The position numbers were made by a program, and so were the translations under genes. Source: Lachnospiraceae bacterium V9D3004 (GTDB lineage: Bacteria > Bacillota > Clostridia > Lachnospirales > Lachnospiraceae). Taken from it: DNA of 64,000 bases. Below are positions 1 to 7,304 of the stretch, piece by piece (positions within the stretch are counted from its first letter, which is position 1; each line of letters begins with the position of its first letter). Below the pieces are notes generated by a model that was not told the origin of the DNA, searched no databases, and worked only from the letters and a program-made list of their open reading frames with translations. Where the stretch lies: positions 1 to 64,000 of the forward strand of contig JHWW01000008.1 in the NCBI GenBank assembly GCA_000621985.1, read 5' to 3'.

Positions 1-23
1 ACAATTGTATATAAAGATAATAA

Positions 24-95
24 TCCTCGATAGCTCAATGGTAGAGCACTCGGCTGTTAACCGAGTTGTTGTAGGTTCGAGCCCTACTCGGGGAG
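24..95 (+). tRNA. tRNA-Asn (anticodon GTT)
   Basis: A complete cloverleaf can be drawn. The acceptor stem TCCTCGA pairs with TCGGGGA (88-94), and G95 is the discriminator. The anticodon stem CTCGG/CCGAG encloses a loop with GTT at 56-58, and the T-arm carries GGTTCGAGCCC. CCA is not encoded. It is the first of three closely spaced tRNA genes that probably share a transcript whose promoter lies left of the window. Confidence 0.96.
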
Positions 96-118
96 TTTTG
101 AAGTTTTATTATATAATT

Positions 119-190
119 GGCCCCGTGGTCAAGCGGTTAAGACATCGCCCTTTCACGGCGGTAACACGGGTTCGATTCCCGTCGGGGTCA
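119..190 (+). tRNA. tRNA-Glu (anticodon TTC)
   Basis: The acceptor stem GGCCCCG pairs with CGGGGTC (183-189), followed by discriminator A190. The anticodon TTC lies at 152-154 and the T-loop GGTTCGATTCC is canonical. CCA is not encoded. It sits 23 nt after tRNA-Asn. Confidence 0.96.
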
Positions 191-246
191 TTTAATAGTA
201 TATGAATATTCATAACAGAGATTCATATACTATAATTGTATAGTAT

Positions 247-317
247 GGCGCCATGGCCAAGTGGTAAGGCAAAGGTCTGCAACACCTCTATCACCAGTTC
301 AAATCTGGTTGGCGCCT
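247..317 (+). tRNA. tRNA-Cys (anticodon GCA)
   Basis: The acceptor GGCGCCA pairs with TGGCGCC (310-316). Discriminator T317 is the base expected for tRNA-Cys. The anticodon GCA lies at 279-281. CCA is not encoded. It is the last gene of the tRNA group and is followed directly by a terminator. Confidence 0.95.
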
Positions 318-326
318 CTGAATAAA

Positions 327-364
327 AATAAGCATCACACTTTCGTTAGTGTGATGCTTATTTT
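327..364 (+). terminator. Intrinsic terminator of the tRNA group
   Basis: AATAAGCATCACAC pairs with GTGTGATGCTTATT around an 8-nt loop and is followed by TTTTG. The A-rich left flank means it could also end transcripts of the convergent minus-strand gene that stops at 396. Confidence 0.9.
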
Positions 365-395
365 GCACCAACCCGGCAAATGCATACCCGCATTA

Positions 396-1076
396 TCACT
401 CCAGATCGGAGTAATCTACAGATCTGTTATAATCTTTATCATATTCTATGTGGTTATTCAGAACATTTGAAGGAATGCAGTAGCTTGCATCCGGATCATC
501 ATTAATATCCTGTGTACCGTAGTCTTTTGTCTGAAGCTTTGAGCCTTTCAGGGATAATACGCTTACAGAAACAACTCCCATATGACCACTTGCAAGTAGA
601 ATTCCTTTACCTTCATATGGGCTTAATGCCGAATGAGAAGAACCGTACTTAGTTACACGCTTTGCTTTACCTTTTGTATATGTATATACAAAGGTCTGAA
701 CATCGGCTTCGCATGAACCGTATTGAATTAACAATTCAGCCTGCTTATCTTTATTGAGATCTGCAAGGTAATAACCCCAGAGGTAGTCACCGCCGTTTGC
801 GGAGTCGTCACTATTGTCATATTTTTTTACGGTTTTAAGATAAGCTGATTTCATCTTACCGGACATTGATTTAAGTGAAGTGTCCTTATCACTTTTCTTC
901 ATTTTCTTAAGATAAGAAGAAGCTTTCTTATAATCTCCCTGCTTGAAATACTTAAGATACTTGGTCATAAGTGAAGAGTTGGAAGCAGCATCCGTATAAT
1001 TATAATTGCACGTAAATGCGGATAAGACCATACATCCTGATAAGAAAGCTGCTGCAAAACGTTTTGTTAAATTCAT
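396..1076 (-). CDS. Small secreted protein of unknown function
   Basis: This encodes 226 residues. I place the start at 1076 (MNLTKRF) rather than at the in-frame ATG at 1094, because AAAGGAAG lies 7 nt upstream of 1076 and the earlier ATG has no ribosome binding site. Residues 1 to about 30 form a signal peptide (basic start, hydrophobic core, small residues); a Cys sits near the end of the core, so a lipoprotein is possible but the lipobox is poor. The body is Lys- and Ser-rich and includes a DLNKDKQAELLIQ stretch, like the Asp-rich calcium-binding loops of VCBS/FG-GAP exported proteins of this group. I recognise no catalytic motif and propose no function beyond an exported or cell-surface protein. 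It stands alone, convergent with the tRNA genes. Confidence 0.8.
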   Translation of the reverse strand: MNLTKRFAAAFLSGCMVLSAFTCNYNYTDAASNSSLMTKYLKYFKQGDYKKASSYLKKMKKSDKDTSLKSMSGKMKSAYLKTVKKYDNSDDSANGGDYLWGYYLADLNKDKQAELLIQYGSCEADVQTFVYTYTKGKAKRVTKYGSSHSALSPYEGKGILLASGHMGVVSVSVLSLKGSKLQTKDYGTQDINDDPDASYCIPSNVLNNHIEYDKDYNRSVDYSDLE

Positions 1077-1109
1077 ATCAATACTTCCTTTCATAGTGTT
1101 AGATATAGG

Positions 1110-1138
1110 TATATAATTGTATTATGAATAACTGTTCA
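1110..1138 (-). promoter_or_regulatory. Putative sigma-A promoter for the 1076-396 gene
   Basis: On the minus strand TGAACA (1138-1133) and TATATA (1115-1110) are separated by 17 nt, each matching consensus at four of six positions. This would start transcription near 1103 and leave a short leader holding the ribosome binding site. The -35 lies in sequence resembling part of the dispersed palindromic repeat seen at 7104-7170. Confidence 0.4.
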
Positions 1139-1245
1139 GGATCATGGTTCATTTCACAGAACTATTATCATTACAATACGAAAATACCCTTATAAATGAT
1201 TGTATAATATATATACGGTTCATACAAGATAAAAAGAATAATATT

Positions 1246-1274
1246 TTGACCGGTATATGGTTATATGATAGAAT
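1246..1274 (+). promoter_or_regulatory. Sigma-A promoter of the transglutaminase-helicase-deoD unit
   Basis: TTGACC (1246-1251) and TAGAAT (1269-1274) are separated by exactly 17 nt. The predicted start near 1281 coincides with the first stem of the structured leader at 1280, so promoter and folded RNA support each other. Confidence 0.75.
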
Positions 1275-1279
1275 TAACA

Positions 1280-1373
1280 TAACTGTTCCGTAGTCGGGAT
1301 CATCGCCTGCTTTCGTAGGTGGTCAGTTACAGATTGTTATATCCGGTTCTGTTGAAACATCAATGACCGGATA
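1280..1373 (+). promoter_or_regulatory. Structured 5' leader RNA of unknown class
   Basis: Three helices can be read. TAACTG (1280-1285) pairs with CAGTTA (1324-1329). Inside it ATCGCCTGC-TTTC-GTAGGTGGT (1302-1323) forms a 9-bp hairpin with several G-U pairs. TATCCGGT (1340-1347) then pairs with ACCGGATA (1366-1373), with a small GTT/AAC helix inside. It begins at the predicted transcript start and lies about 160 nt before the first gene. I could not match it to a c-di-GMP, cobalamin, T-box or other riboswitch consensus. Confidence 0.5.
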
Positions 1374-1380
1374 GTTAATG

Positions 1381-1485
1381 GTCAAAGCAACAATGGTCGA
1401 AGAGGCAATGGTCGAAGAGGCAGCGGCCGAAGCAGCAATGGCCGAAGAGGCAACGGTCGAAGCAGCAATGGTCGAATTAACAATG
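1381..1485 (+). repeat. Seven 15-bp tandem repeats, possibly translated
   Basis: There are seven consecutive 15-bp units of the form GTCGAAGAGGCAATG, with changes mainly at units 1, 3, 4 and 7. They lie in the leader of the next gene. Being multiples of three they keep one frame open: an ATG at 1378 would give a 55-residue peptide of MVEEA-type pentapeptides ending at 1545, inside the first codons of the downstream gene but in another frame. No convincing ribosome binding site precedes 1378, so coding is uncertain. Confidence 0.85.
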
Positions 1486-1534
1486 ACCCTGCAATGTAAG
1501 AAGCAGTCAATAGTAATGGAATTAGGAGGAGAAT

Positions 1535-3004
1535 ATGAAAAATAAACTGTTAAACCTTAAAAGAATAGTGACTATATCAGCATTAATGCTCACCGGCGTG
1601 ATTGTAGCCGGCAGTATAAGTACGGACAACGCATCTGCCGCTTCAAAGAAAGATTCTTCGCTAGTACGGCTTGATGAGAAAAAACCGGAAGAAGTATCCG
1701 CAAAAGAGATTCTCATTCTCGAACAGGGAGCGGTATCAAGTACGAAGAATCAGCTGCTTAACGATATACAGAAGAATATAGCGGCATGGAAGACAACATT
1801 CAGAGTCTCCTACAGCGGTTCGGCTAACAGTATTCCGAGCCTGACAACCATTTATAAATATATCGCTTCAAAAGATAATAAGAAGACAAGTGATGATTCT
1901 GATTTTGTTCACGGAGCGATACTTGATATAGGATATTCCGCTCATTATTCGGGTAATACTATCGTACTTGACTTCAAGTTGAAATATACTGAAACGGCCG
2001 ATAAGGTAAAGAAGATAAATCAAAAAGTTAAATCCATATTAAAGAAATTAAAAGTAAACGGCATGTCTGATGCCGCTAAAGTGAAGGTTATTCATGATTA
2101 CGTATGCAAGAATGTATCTTATGACAATACACTGAAAGATCATTCGGCTTACGGCGGACTGGTGGACGGAAAACATACTACAGTCTGTCAGGGTTATTCT
2201 CTGATCATGTATAAGCTTTTAACCGAAGCCGGTGTTGATGCCCACTATGTAGGCGGAAAAGCAGCCGGTGGTCCTCATGCATGGAACCTCGTTAAGGTAA
2301 ACGGTAAATGGTATTGCCTTGATGCAACCTGGGATGATCCTGATGATCAGTTAAGTTATGATTATTTCTTAAAGGGAAGCAAGACATTTAACAAGGATCA
2401 CAAGCTTGATAAGGAATACAAAGGATATAAGATCGCATCCGGTAATCTGGACTGGAAAAAGGCAATCAAGAAGTCTAACAAAAAAAGTGACGGCAAAGTA
2501 AGCACAACACAGTCTGACAAAGAGATCAAGTCATCCCAAAAGGCAGGTAAGAGGGCAAAGGCCGCCAGAATGATCGCGGATGTCATTGATGAGACCATAC
2601 AATATGACGACAATTCGGATATTGAGATAGCAATGTACGATCTGTACAAGAAGATCTACGGATATATACTGTATGAAGTATCCGACGAAGCATTTGAGGC
2701 GATATTCAACGATGATACGGTTATGAATATGTACGTGAGCAGTACGGCAAAATTGATAATGGATTATATCGTTAATCCGACAGTAACGTATATATCGAGT
2801 GATGAATTCACATCGAGTGCGATAGAGGGATTATATTATGACTTCACGGCTGAGGACTTCTATGGTCTGTCGGACGATGAATTTGACGACTTATTGAATG
2901 TATATTGTTATGAACTGTTCTCAGAAGTATTCTATGCATATTCCGAGCAATATACGGATTATATAGTAGATGTAATGGTTGAAACTCTTGATGCTTCGGT
3001 ATAA
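1535..3004 (+). CDS. Secreted transglutaminase-like (papain-fold) protein
   Basis: This encodes 489 residues. AGGAGGA at 1524-1530 fixes the start. Residues 1-37 form a signal peptide ending ASAAS. A transglutaminase-like core spans about 180-290 and holds the expected triad: C218 in TVCQGYS, H248 in GPHAWN and D263 in CLDATWDD. The first part (40-170) resembles the DUF-type domain often found before this core. Residues 330-489 are an acidic helical tail with many Asp, Glu and Tyr that I do not recognise. Bacterial members act as proteases or amide cross-linkers outside the cell; which applies here cannot be told. It is the first gene of a compact unit, 12 nt before the helicase, although the roles look unrelated. 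Confidence 0.88.
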   Translation: MKNKLLNLKRIVTISALMLTGVIVAGSISTDNASAASKKDSSLVRLDEKKPEEVSAKEILILEQGAVSSTKNQLLNDIQKNIAAWKTTFRVSYSGSANSIPSLTTIYKYIASKDNKKTSDDSDFVHGAILDIGYSAHYSGNTIVLDFKLKYTETADKVKKINQKVKSILKKLKVNGMSDAAKVKVIHDYVCKNVSYDNTLKDHSAYGGLVDGKHTTVCQGYSLIMYKLLTEAGVDAHYVGGKAAGGPHAWNLVKVNGKWYCLDATWDDPDDQLSYDYFLKGSKTFNKDHKLDKEYKGYKIASGNLDWKKAIKKSNKKSDGKVSTTQSDKEIKSSQKAGKRAKAARMIADVIDETIQYDDNSDIEIAMYDLYKKIYGYILYEVSDEAFEAIFNDDTVMNMYVSSTAKLIMDYIVNPTVTYISSDEFTSSAIEGLYYDFTAEDFYGLSDDEFDDLLNVYCYELFSEVFYAYSEQYTDYIVDVMVETLDASV

Positions 3005-3016
3005 CGGGAGGCCGTA

Positions 3017-5692
3017 ATGGAACGCATATCCGTAAGGAATCTTGTTGAATTCATACTTCGTTCCGGTGATATAGAAGGAGCAGCAGGCGGAGGAAGAGAT
3101 GTTAACGCAATGCTGCAGGGTTCAAGGCTTCACAGACTTATACAGAAGAATCGTGGACCGTATTACAGGCCGGAAGTAAGCCTTAATGTAGAAGTTGAGG
3201 GAACTTGTGGCGGGCAGTCGGTTGATATTAGGGTTGAAGGGAGAGCAGACGGCATAATTGAGACGGATACGTCCGATGCCGGTGTTGCATGTATGATACC
3301 CGGAACAGACAATATGCGTATGGGGACAAACTTTGCCCCGGTAATTATAAATGAGATCAAGACCATGTATGCGGATGTGCTTCATTTTACGGAGCCGGTC
3401 GCTATGCATCGTAACCAGGCAATGTGTTATGCAGCCATGTACTTCCTTAGGGAGGGTGAGGCTTGCGGCGATACGATAACTATCAACATAACCTACTGCC
3501 GTATAACGGAAGCGACACGCTACAGAGATCTGGAACTTAAAGAATTCTATGAAGATGTAACAAGAGAGCATGCACTTGCATGGTTTGAAGAGCTGATAAA
3601 TGAATACGCAAAGTGGGTCATATGGGATATTAACAGAAAAAAATTGCGTGATGAATCCATTAAGGGAATGCCATTTCCATATTCATACAGAAAAGGTCAG
3701 TTCGACCTCGTAAAAGGCGTGTATCTGTCTATTTTGAGGGAGAAGCTGTTGTTCCTGCAGGCTCCGACCGGCGTAGGAAAGACATTGTCCACCGTATTCC
3801 CGAGTGTTGCGGCTATGGGCGAAGGTCTTACGGATAAGATATTCTATCTGACGGCGAAGACGATAACAAGAACAGTGGCCGAAGAAAGTCTGGCACTGCT
3901 TACAGACAAGGGAGTTAACCTACGATCTGTAACGATCACAGCCAAGGATAAGATATGCATTCTTGAGAAACCCGAATGCGATCCGAAGAACTGTGAAAGG
4001 GCGAGAGGACATTTTGACAGGATAAATGATGCGATATATGACATGATCACCCATGAAGATAATGTATCGCGTGAGACAATAAATGAATATGCGATGAGAC
4101 ATAAAGTGTGCCCTTTTGAGATGTGTCTTGATGTAACGCTTTGGAGCGATGTGATAATATGCGATTATAATTATGTATTCGATCCGAAAGTATATCTGAA
4201 GAGATTCTTTGCGGAAGGTGAGAAGAGCGATTATGTATTTTTAATCGATGAAGCACATAATCTGGTTGAGCGTGCAAGATCGATGTACAGTGCAACCCTG
4301 TGCAAAGAGCTTGTAGCGGACGTGTCGGACAGTATCAAGGCGTATGACAAGGGAAGACCTGCAAAGAGGAACAAGGCGTCTTCGGCAATTAATTACAATG
4401 ATGCCGGAAGCTTCTATATAACCGGAGGTAGTGGTGCTTTAGGAAATAACGAGACAGCAGATAGTAATGTTGATATGAAAGATATCCATGCACCCGGGGA
4501 CAGTGAAACAGACGGAAGAAGTGGTGCTGCCGGATCAGGATCAATGATTGGAACGAAACGAGGGAATCTGTCCCGCAATCTTACTAACGCACTCGATAAG
4601 ATCAACAAGATGATGCTTGAGTACAAGCGTTCATGTGACGAGTTTGAGGTGGTTGATTCTTTGGACAGCTTTATATTTCCATTGATGAGAGTGATCACGC
4701 CGTACGAGGATTTTCTGAAGGATGCACTTCCGGACATGAAAGACTACACAAACAGGGATAATCTGCTTCAACTGTATTTTGACATAAGATTCTTCCTGAA
4801 TATATATGAGCTTATCGATGAGAATTATAGAATATACATGAGCTATAACGACTCAAGAGAATTCTGTATTACATTGCAGTGTATGGATCCTTCCACCAAT
4901 CTGAAGGAATACATAGGTCGTGGAAGAAGTGCCGTATTTTTCAGTGCAACGCTGTTACCTGTAAGATATTATATGGATCAGCTTGGAGGTACTGAGGAAG
5001 ACTATGCGGTATATGCGGAATCGTCTTTTGACCCGGAGAATATGCTGGTTCTTGCAGCTACGGATGTAAGTTCACGTTACACCAGAAGGAATGAAGCCGA
5101 ATACAGAAAGATCGGCGAATATATCCGTGAATTCGTGGCGGCAAAGACCGGTAATTATATAGTATTTTTCCCGTCATATAAAATGATGAACGATGTGCTT
5201 GATGCAATGCCGGATGACTTTGAATGCATAGTGCAGCAATCCGGAATGAATGAGGAAGACAGGGAAGAATTCCTTGAGATGTTCAGGGAAGAAAATGATG
5301 AGACGCTTGTTGCTTTCTGTGTTATGGGCGGAATATTCGGTGAAGGAATAGACCTGAAGGATGATATGCTTATCGGCGTTGTGATAGTGGGAACAGGACT
5401 TCCGATGGTAGGTAATGAACGGGAGTTGTACAGATCATATTATGATGAGAGAAGCAATAAAGGTTTCGAGTACGCATATCTCTATCCGGGAATGAACAAA
5501 GTTCTTCAGGCTGCCGGGAGAGTAATAAGGACAATTACGGACAGAGGATGTATTCTTCTTCTTGACGAGCGGTTCGGACAGAATCAGTATACGTCGCTGT
5601 TTCCGAGGGAATGGAATGATATAAGGTATGTTAATATACAAAAAATGAAGGATCAGCTCAGGTCATTCTGGGCAAAAGGAGGTAATATATAA
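3017..5692 (+). CDS. XPD/DinG-type DNA helicase with N-terminal PD-(D/E)XK nuclease-like domain
   Basis: This encodes 891 residues, with ribosome binding site GGGAGG at 3005-3011. The N-terminal ~200 residues look like a PD-(D/E)XK nuclease: D78 in GRADG, then E113-x-K115 in INEIKT, and a following Q in NQAMCYA. The helicase core starts near 225, with Walker A APTGVGKT (249-256), DEAH (411-414) and a motif VI AAGRVIR near the end. Cys314, 321, 326 and 365 (plus 370) lie between Walker A and DEAH, where XPD/DinG enzymes bind a 4Fe-4S cluster. The family unwinds DNA 5' to 3' in repair. Residues about 445-515 are a low-complexity Gly/Ser/Asn/Asp insertion that looks like a linker. The stop overlaps the deoD start by one base. 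Confidence 0.88.
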   Translation: MERISVRNLVEFILRSGDIEGAAGGGRDVNAMLQGSRLHRLIQKNRGPYYRPEVSLNVEVEGTCGGQSVDIRVEGRADGIIETDTSDAGVACMIPGTDNMRMGTNFAPVIINEIKTMYADVLHFTEPVAMHRNQAMCYAAMYFLREGEACGDTITINITYCRITEATRYRDLELKEFYEDVTREHALAWFEELINEYAKWVIWDINRKKLRDESIKGMPFPYSYRKGQFDLVKGVYLSILREKLLFLQAPTGVGKTLSTVFPSVAAMGEGLTDKIFYLTAKTITRTVAEESLALLTDKGVNLRSVTITAKDKICILEKPECDPKNCERARGHFDRINDAIYDMITHEDNVSRETINEYAMRHKVCPFEMCLDVTLWSDVIICDYNYVFDPKVYLKRFFAEGEKSDYVFLIDEAHNLVERARSMYSATLCKELVADVSDSIKAYDKGRPAKRNKASSAINYNDAGSFYITGGSGALGNNETADSNVDMKDIHAPGDSETDGRSGAAGSGSMIGTKRGNLSRNLTNALDKINKMMLEYKRSCDEFEVVDSLDSFIFPLMRVITPYEDFLKDALPDMKDYTNRDNLLQLYFDIRFFLNIYELIDENYRIYMSYNDSREFCITLQCMDPSTNLKEYIGRGRSAVFFSATLLPVRYYMDQLGGTEEDYAVYAESSFDPENMLVLAATDVSSRYTRRNEAEYRKIGEYIREFVAAKTGNYIVFFPSYKMMNDVLDAMPDDFECIVQQSGMNEEDREEFLEMFREENDETLVAFCVMGGIFGEGIDLKDDMLIGVVIVGTGLPMVGNERELYRSYYDERSNKGFEYAYLYPGMNKVLQAAGRVIRTITDRGCILLLDERFGQNQYTSLFPREWNDIRYVNIQKMKDQLRSFWAKGGNI

Positions 5693-6417
5693 TGTCAGAT
5701 AAAGTAAAGGGAACACCGCATATTGATGCATCACCTGGGGATTTTGGGAAGACCGTGCTTCTTCCGGGGGATCCGCTCCGGTCAAAATTCATTGCGGAGA
5801 ATTTTCTTGAAGATGCAAAGCTTATCAACAATGTCAGAGGAGTTCAGGGTTACACCGGCAACTACAAAGGAGTTTCGGTTACCGTAATGGCGAGCGGAAT
5901 GGGAATGCCGTCCATGGGAATATACAGTTATGAACTGTATAACGTATTCGGAGTTGAGAATATTATCAGAATCGGTTCAGCCGGAGGAATAGCAGATAAT
6001 GTAAAAGTCAGGGATATAGTAATAGCTATGGCCGCATCAACCAATTCGAATTATGCATCTCAATATGATCTGCCGGGTACGATCGCGCCAATTGCCGATT
6101 ACGGCCTGCTTGAGAAGACAGTCGAAGTATGTCGTGATAAGAAGCTGAATTATCATGTAGGTAACATAGTTACTTCGGATATTTTCTATAATGATGATAA
6201 GGAATTCAATTTAAAATGGAAGAAAATGGGAGCACTTGCGGTTGAAATGGAAGCTGCTGCATTATACCTGAACGCTGCCCGTGCCGGAAAGAAAGCACTT
6301 GCGATATGTACCGTATCCGACCATGTCATGACAGGTGAATCGCTGCCTCCGATCGAGAGACAGGAATCATTTACCGATATGATGGAAGTAGCACTTCAGG
6401 TTGCAACTGCGTGTTGA
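5692..6417 (+). CDS. deoD: Purine-nucleoside phosphorylase DeoD
   Basis: This encodes 241 residues, the full length for trimeric-type bacterial DeoD. It reversibly cleaves purine (deoxy)ribonucleosides with phosphate to give the base and (deoxy)ribose 1-phosphate in the cytoplasm. Recognisable segments are TPHI near the start, the phosphate-binding LLPGDPLRS, IRIGSAGG, AVEMEAAALY with the nucleoside-binding Met-Glu, and TVSDH with the catalytic Asp. AAAGGAGG lies 8 nt before the ATG, which overlaps the helicase stop (TAATG), so translation is probably coupled. No T-tract terminator for this strand is visible after it; the hairpin at 6530-6555 faces the other way. Confidence 0.96.
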   Translation: MSDKVKGTPHIDASPGDFGKTVLLPGDPLRSKFIAENFLEDAKLINNVRGVQGYTGNYKGVSVTVMASGMGMPSMGIYSYELYNVFGVENIIRIGSAGGIADNVKVRDIVIAMAASTNSNYASQYDLPGTIAPIADYGLLEKTVEVCRDKKLNYHVGNIVTSDIFYNDDKEFNLKWKKMGALAVEMEAAALYLNAARAGKKALAICTVSDHVMTGESLPPIERQESFTDMMEVALQVATAC

Positions 6418-6522
6418 ACATTTACGTACCGGGGAACATTCCGCACTCCTTGCTGCATGTGCTTGCACCTGTAGGAGGTCTGCTCATGCAAACATGGCAG
6501 CCGCTTGCCGAGTTTGTGCTTC

Positions 6523-6555
6523 AAAAAAAAGCCGGGGTCTGGTCAGACCCCGGCT
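6523..6555 (-). terminator. Intrinsic terminator of the XRE regulator gene
   Basis: Read on the minus strand, AGCCGGGGTC pairs with GACCCCGGCT around a 6-nt loop and runs straight into eight T (the complement of A6523-6530). The GC-rich stem also lies downstream of deoD, but on that strand there is no T-tract. The stretch 6418-6522 has no gene. Confidence 0.88.
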
Positions 6556-6568
6556 GTAAATAATCTGA

Positions 6569-6892
6569 TTACTCATTCCATATCTTAAGAGTGTTGAGGA
6601 GTTTCTTCTTATTGGCATCAGATAACTTTGCGATCTGGTCAAGAATCTCTCTGTCAAGTGCTGTAGCTCTGTAATCGCTTTCAAGCTCACCAACAAGTGA
6701 ATCAAGAGAAACTTTCATTAGCTTGGCATAATACGTAAGAATTCTGAGAGACATTGCAGTTCTGCCGTTCTCGACATTGCATATGTATCCCGGTGTAACC
6801 GACAGTGCTTCTGCTACTTCATTCTGAGTCAGACCCATCTTAATCCTATATTCCTTGATCTTACTTCCATACTGATAGTTGTCATTAAGCAT
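6569..6892 (-). CDS. XRE-family transcriptional regulator
   Basis: This encodes 107 residues. AAGGAGGAA sits 8-9 nt before the ATG at 6892. Residues 9-63 are an HTH_3 (Cro/cI-type) domain: KIKEYRIKMGLTQNEVAEALSVTPGYICNVENG contains helices 2 and 3 of the fold. Residues 75-107 are a short helical tail probably for dimerisation. The gene has a near-consensus promoter (6947-6974) whose -35 is overlapped by a 21-bp palindrome (6971-6991), and the same palindrome overlaps the -35 of the divergent promoter towards the 7305 gene. I infer that the protein represses itself and its neighbour. The terminator lies 14 nt past its stop. Confidence 0.9.
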   Translation of the reverse strand: MLNDNYQYGSKIKEYRIKMGLTQNEVAEALSVTPGYICNVENGRTAMSLRILTYYAKLMKVSLDSLVGELESDYRATALDREILDQIAKLSDANKKKLLNTLKIWNE

Positions 6893-6946
6893 ATTGATAA
6901 TTCCTCCTTATGATATGTGGTGTTTAAAGCAATATATTAATTTCAT

Positions 6947-6974
6947 ATTATACATATATATAATAGAATGTCAA
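6947..6974 (-). promoter_or_regulatory. Sigma-A promoter of the XRE gene
   Basis: The minus strand has a perfect TTGACA (6974-6969) and a perfect TATAAT (6952-6947), 16 nt apart. It is the best promoter in the window and so is likely to need repression, which fits the overlapping palindrome. Confidence 0.85.
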
Positions 6975-6991
6975 GATACATTTTATCTTGA
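6971..6991. promoter_or_regulatory. Palindromic operator shared by divergent promoters
   Basis: TCAAGATA-CATTT-TATCTTGA is a perfect 8-bp inverted repeat with a 5-bp centre. Its left arm covers the -35 of the XRE promoter and its right arm covers part of the -35 of the rightward promoter. Its size and placement fit a Cro/cI-type dimer site. Confidence 0.7.
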
Positions 6992-7016
6992 ATTTATAAA
7001 ACAGGTGTGATATAGT
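6988..7016 (+). promoter_or_regulatory. Sigma-A promoter towards the 7305 gene
   Basis: TTGAAT (6988-6993) and TATAGT (7011-7016) are separated by 17 nt. Transcription would start near 7023, leaving a leader of about 280 nt that contains the palindromic repeat at 7104-7170 and no gene. Confidence 0.65.
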
Positions 7017-7103
7017 AAACGAAAAGCATAGGACATTTCATATAAGTAATTTCTAAATATTGTTATTTTCTATATAACAAATATCAGTAATCGAATCATA
7101 GTA

Positions 7104-7170
7104 GGTAACGTTTAATATTCCAATGTTCGCCTTCGCAAAGTGACGATGAACATGATGTTGAACAGTTACC
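7104..7170. repeat. Dispersed palindromic repeat, copy 1
   Basis: GGTAACGTTTAA (7104-7115) pairs with TTGAACAGTTACC (7158-7170) with one bulge. Inside it ATGTTC (7123-7128) pairs with GAACAT (7148-7153). The blocks CCAATGTTC, ATGAACAT and AACAGTTAC recur in the same order at 46860-46911 with an equal 17-nt loop, so this is a mobile or structural repeat and not a one-off hairpin. It lies in the leader of the 7305 gene. Confidence 0.7.
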
Positions 7171-7304
7171 ATAATAGTTAAGAATCTGAAATCTCAAATG
7201 CTTTTATTTCCAAATTCAAATTTATAAAGGCAGGAGAGAAGACGGATAATATCTATATAAGAGACATTCTATAATTTCTCCTGACCGGTCAAGGGAGGAA
7301 TTAT

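Noticed and set aside
5-205. Open frame of 66 codons at the left edge
   Set aside because: It runs across tRNA-Asn and tRNA-Glu and has no ribosome binding site.
1280-1373. c-di-GMP (GEMM) or T-box identity for the leader
   Set aside because: The GEMM core (GCAAA / CGCAAAGC-type segments) and the T-box TGGNACCGCG are both missing.
6418-6522. Third copy of the folded leu-flanking repeat
   Set aside because: It has similar short words (GCATGTGC, CATGC) but no GGGCGGACAAGACGC block and no consistent pairing.
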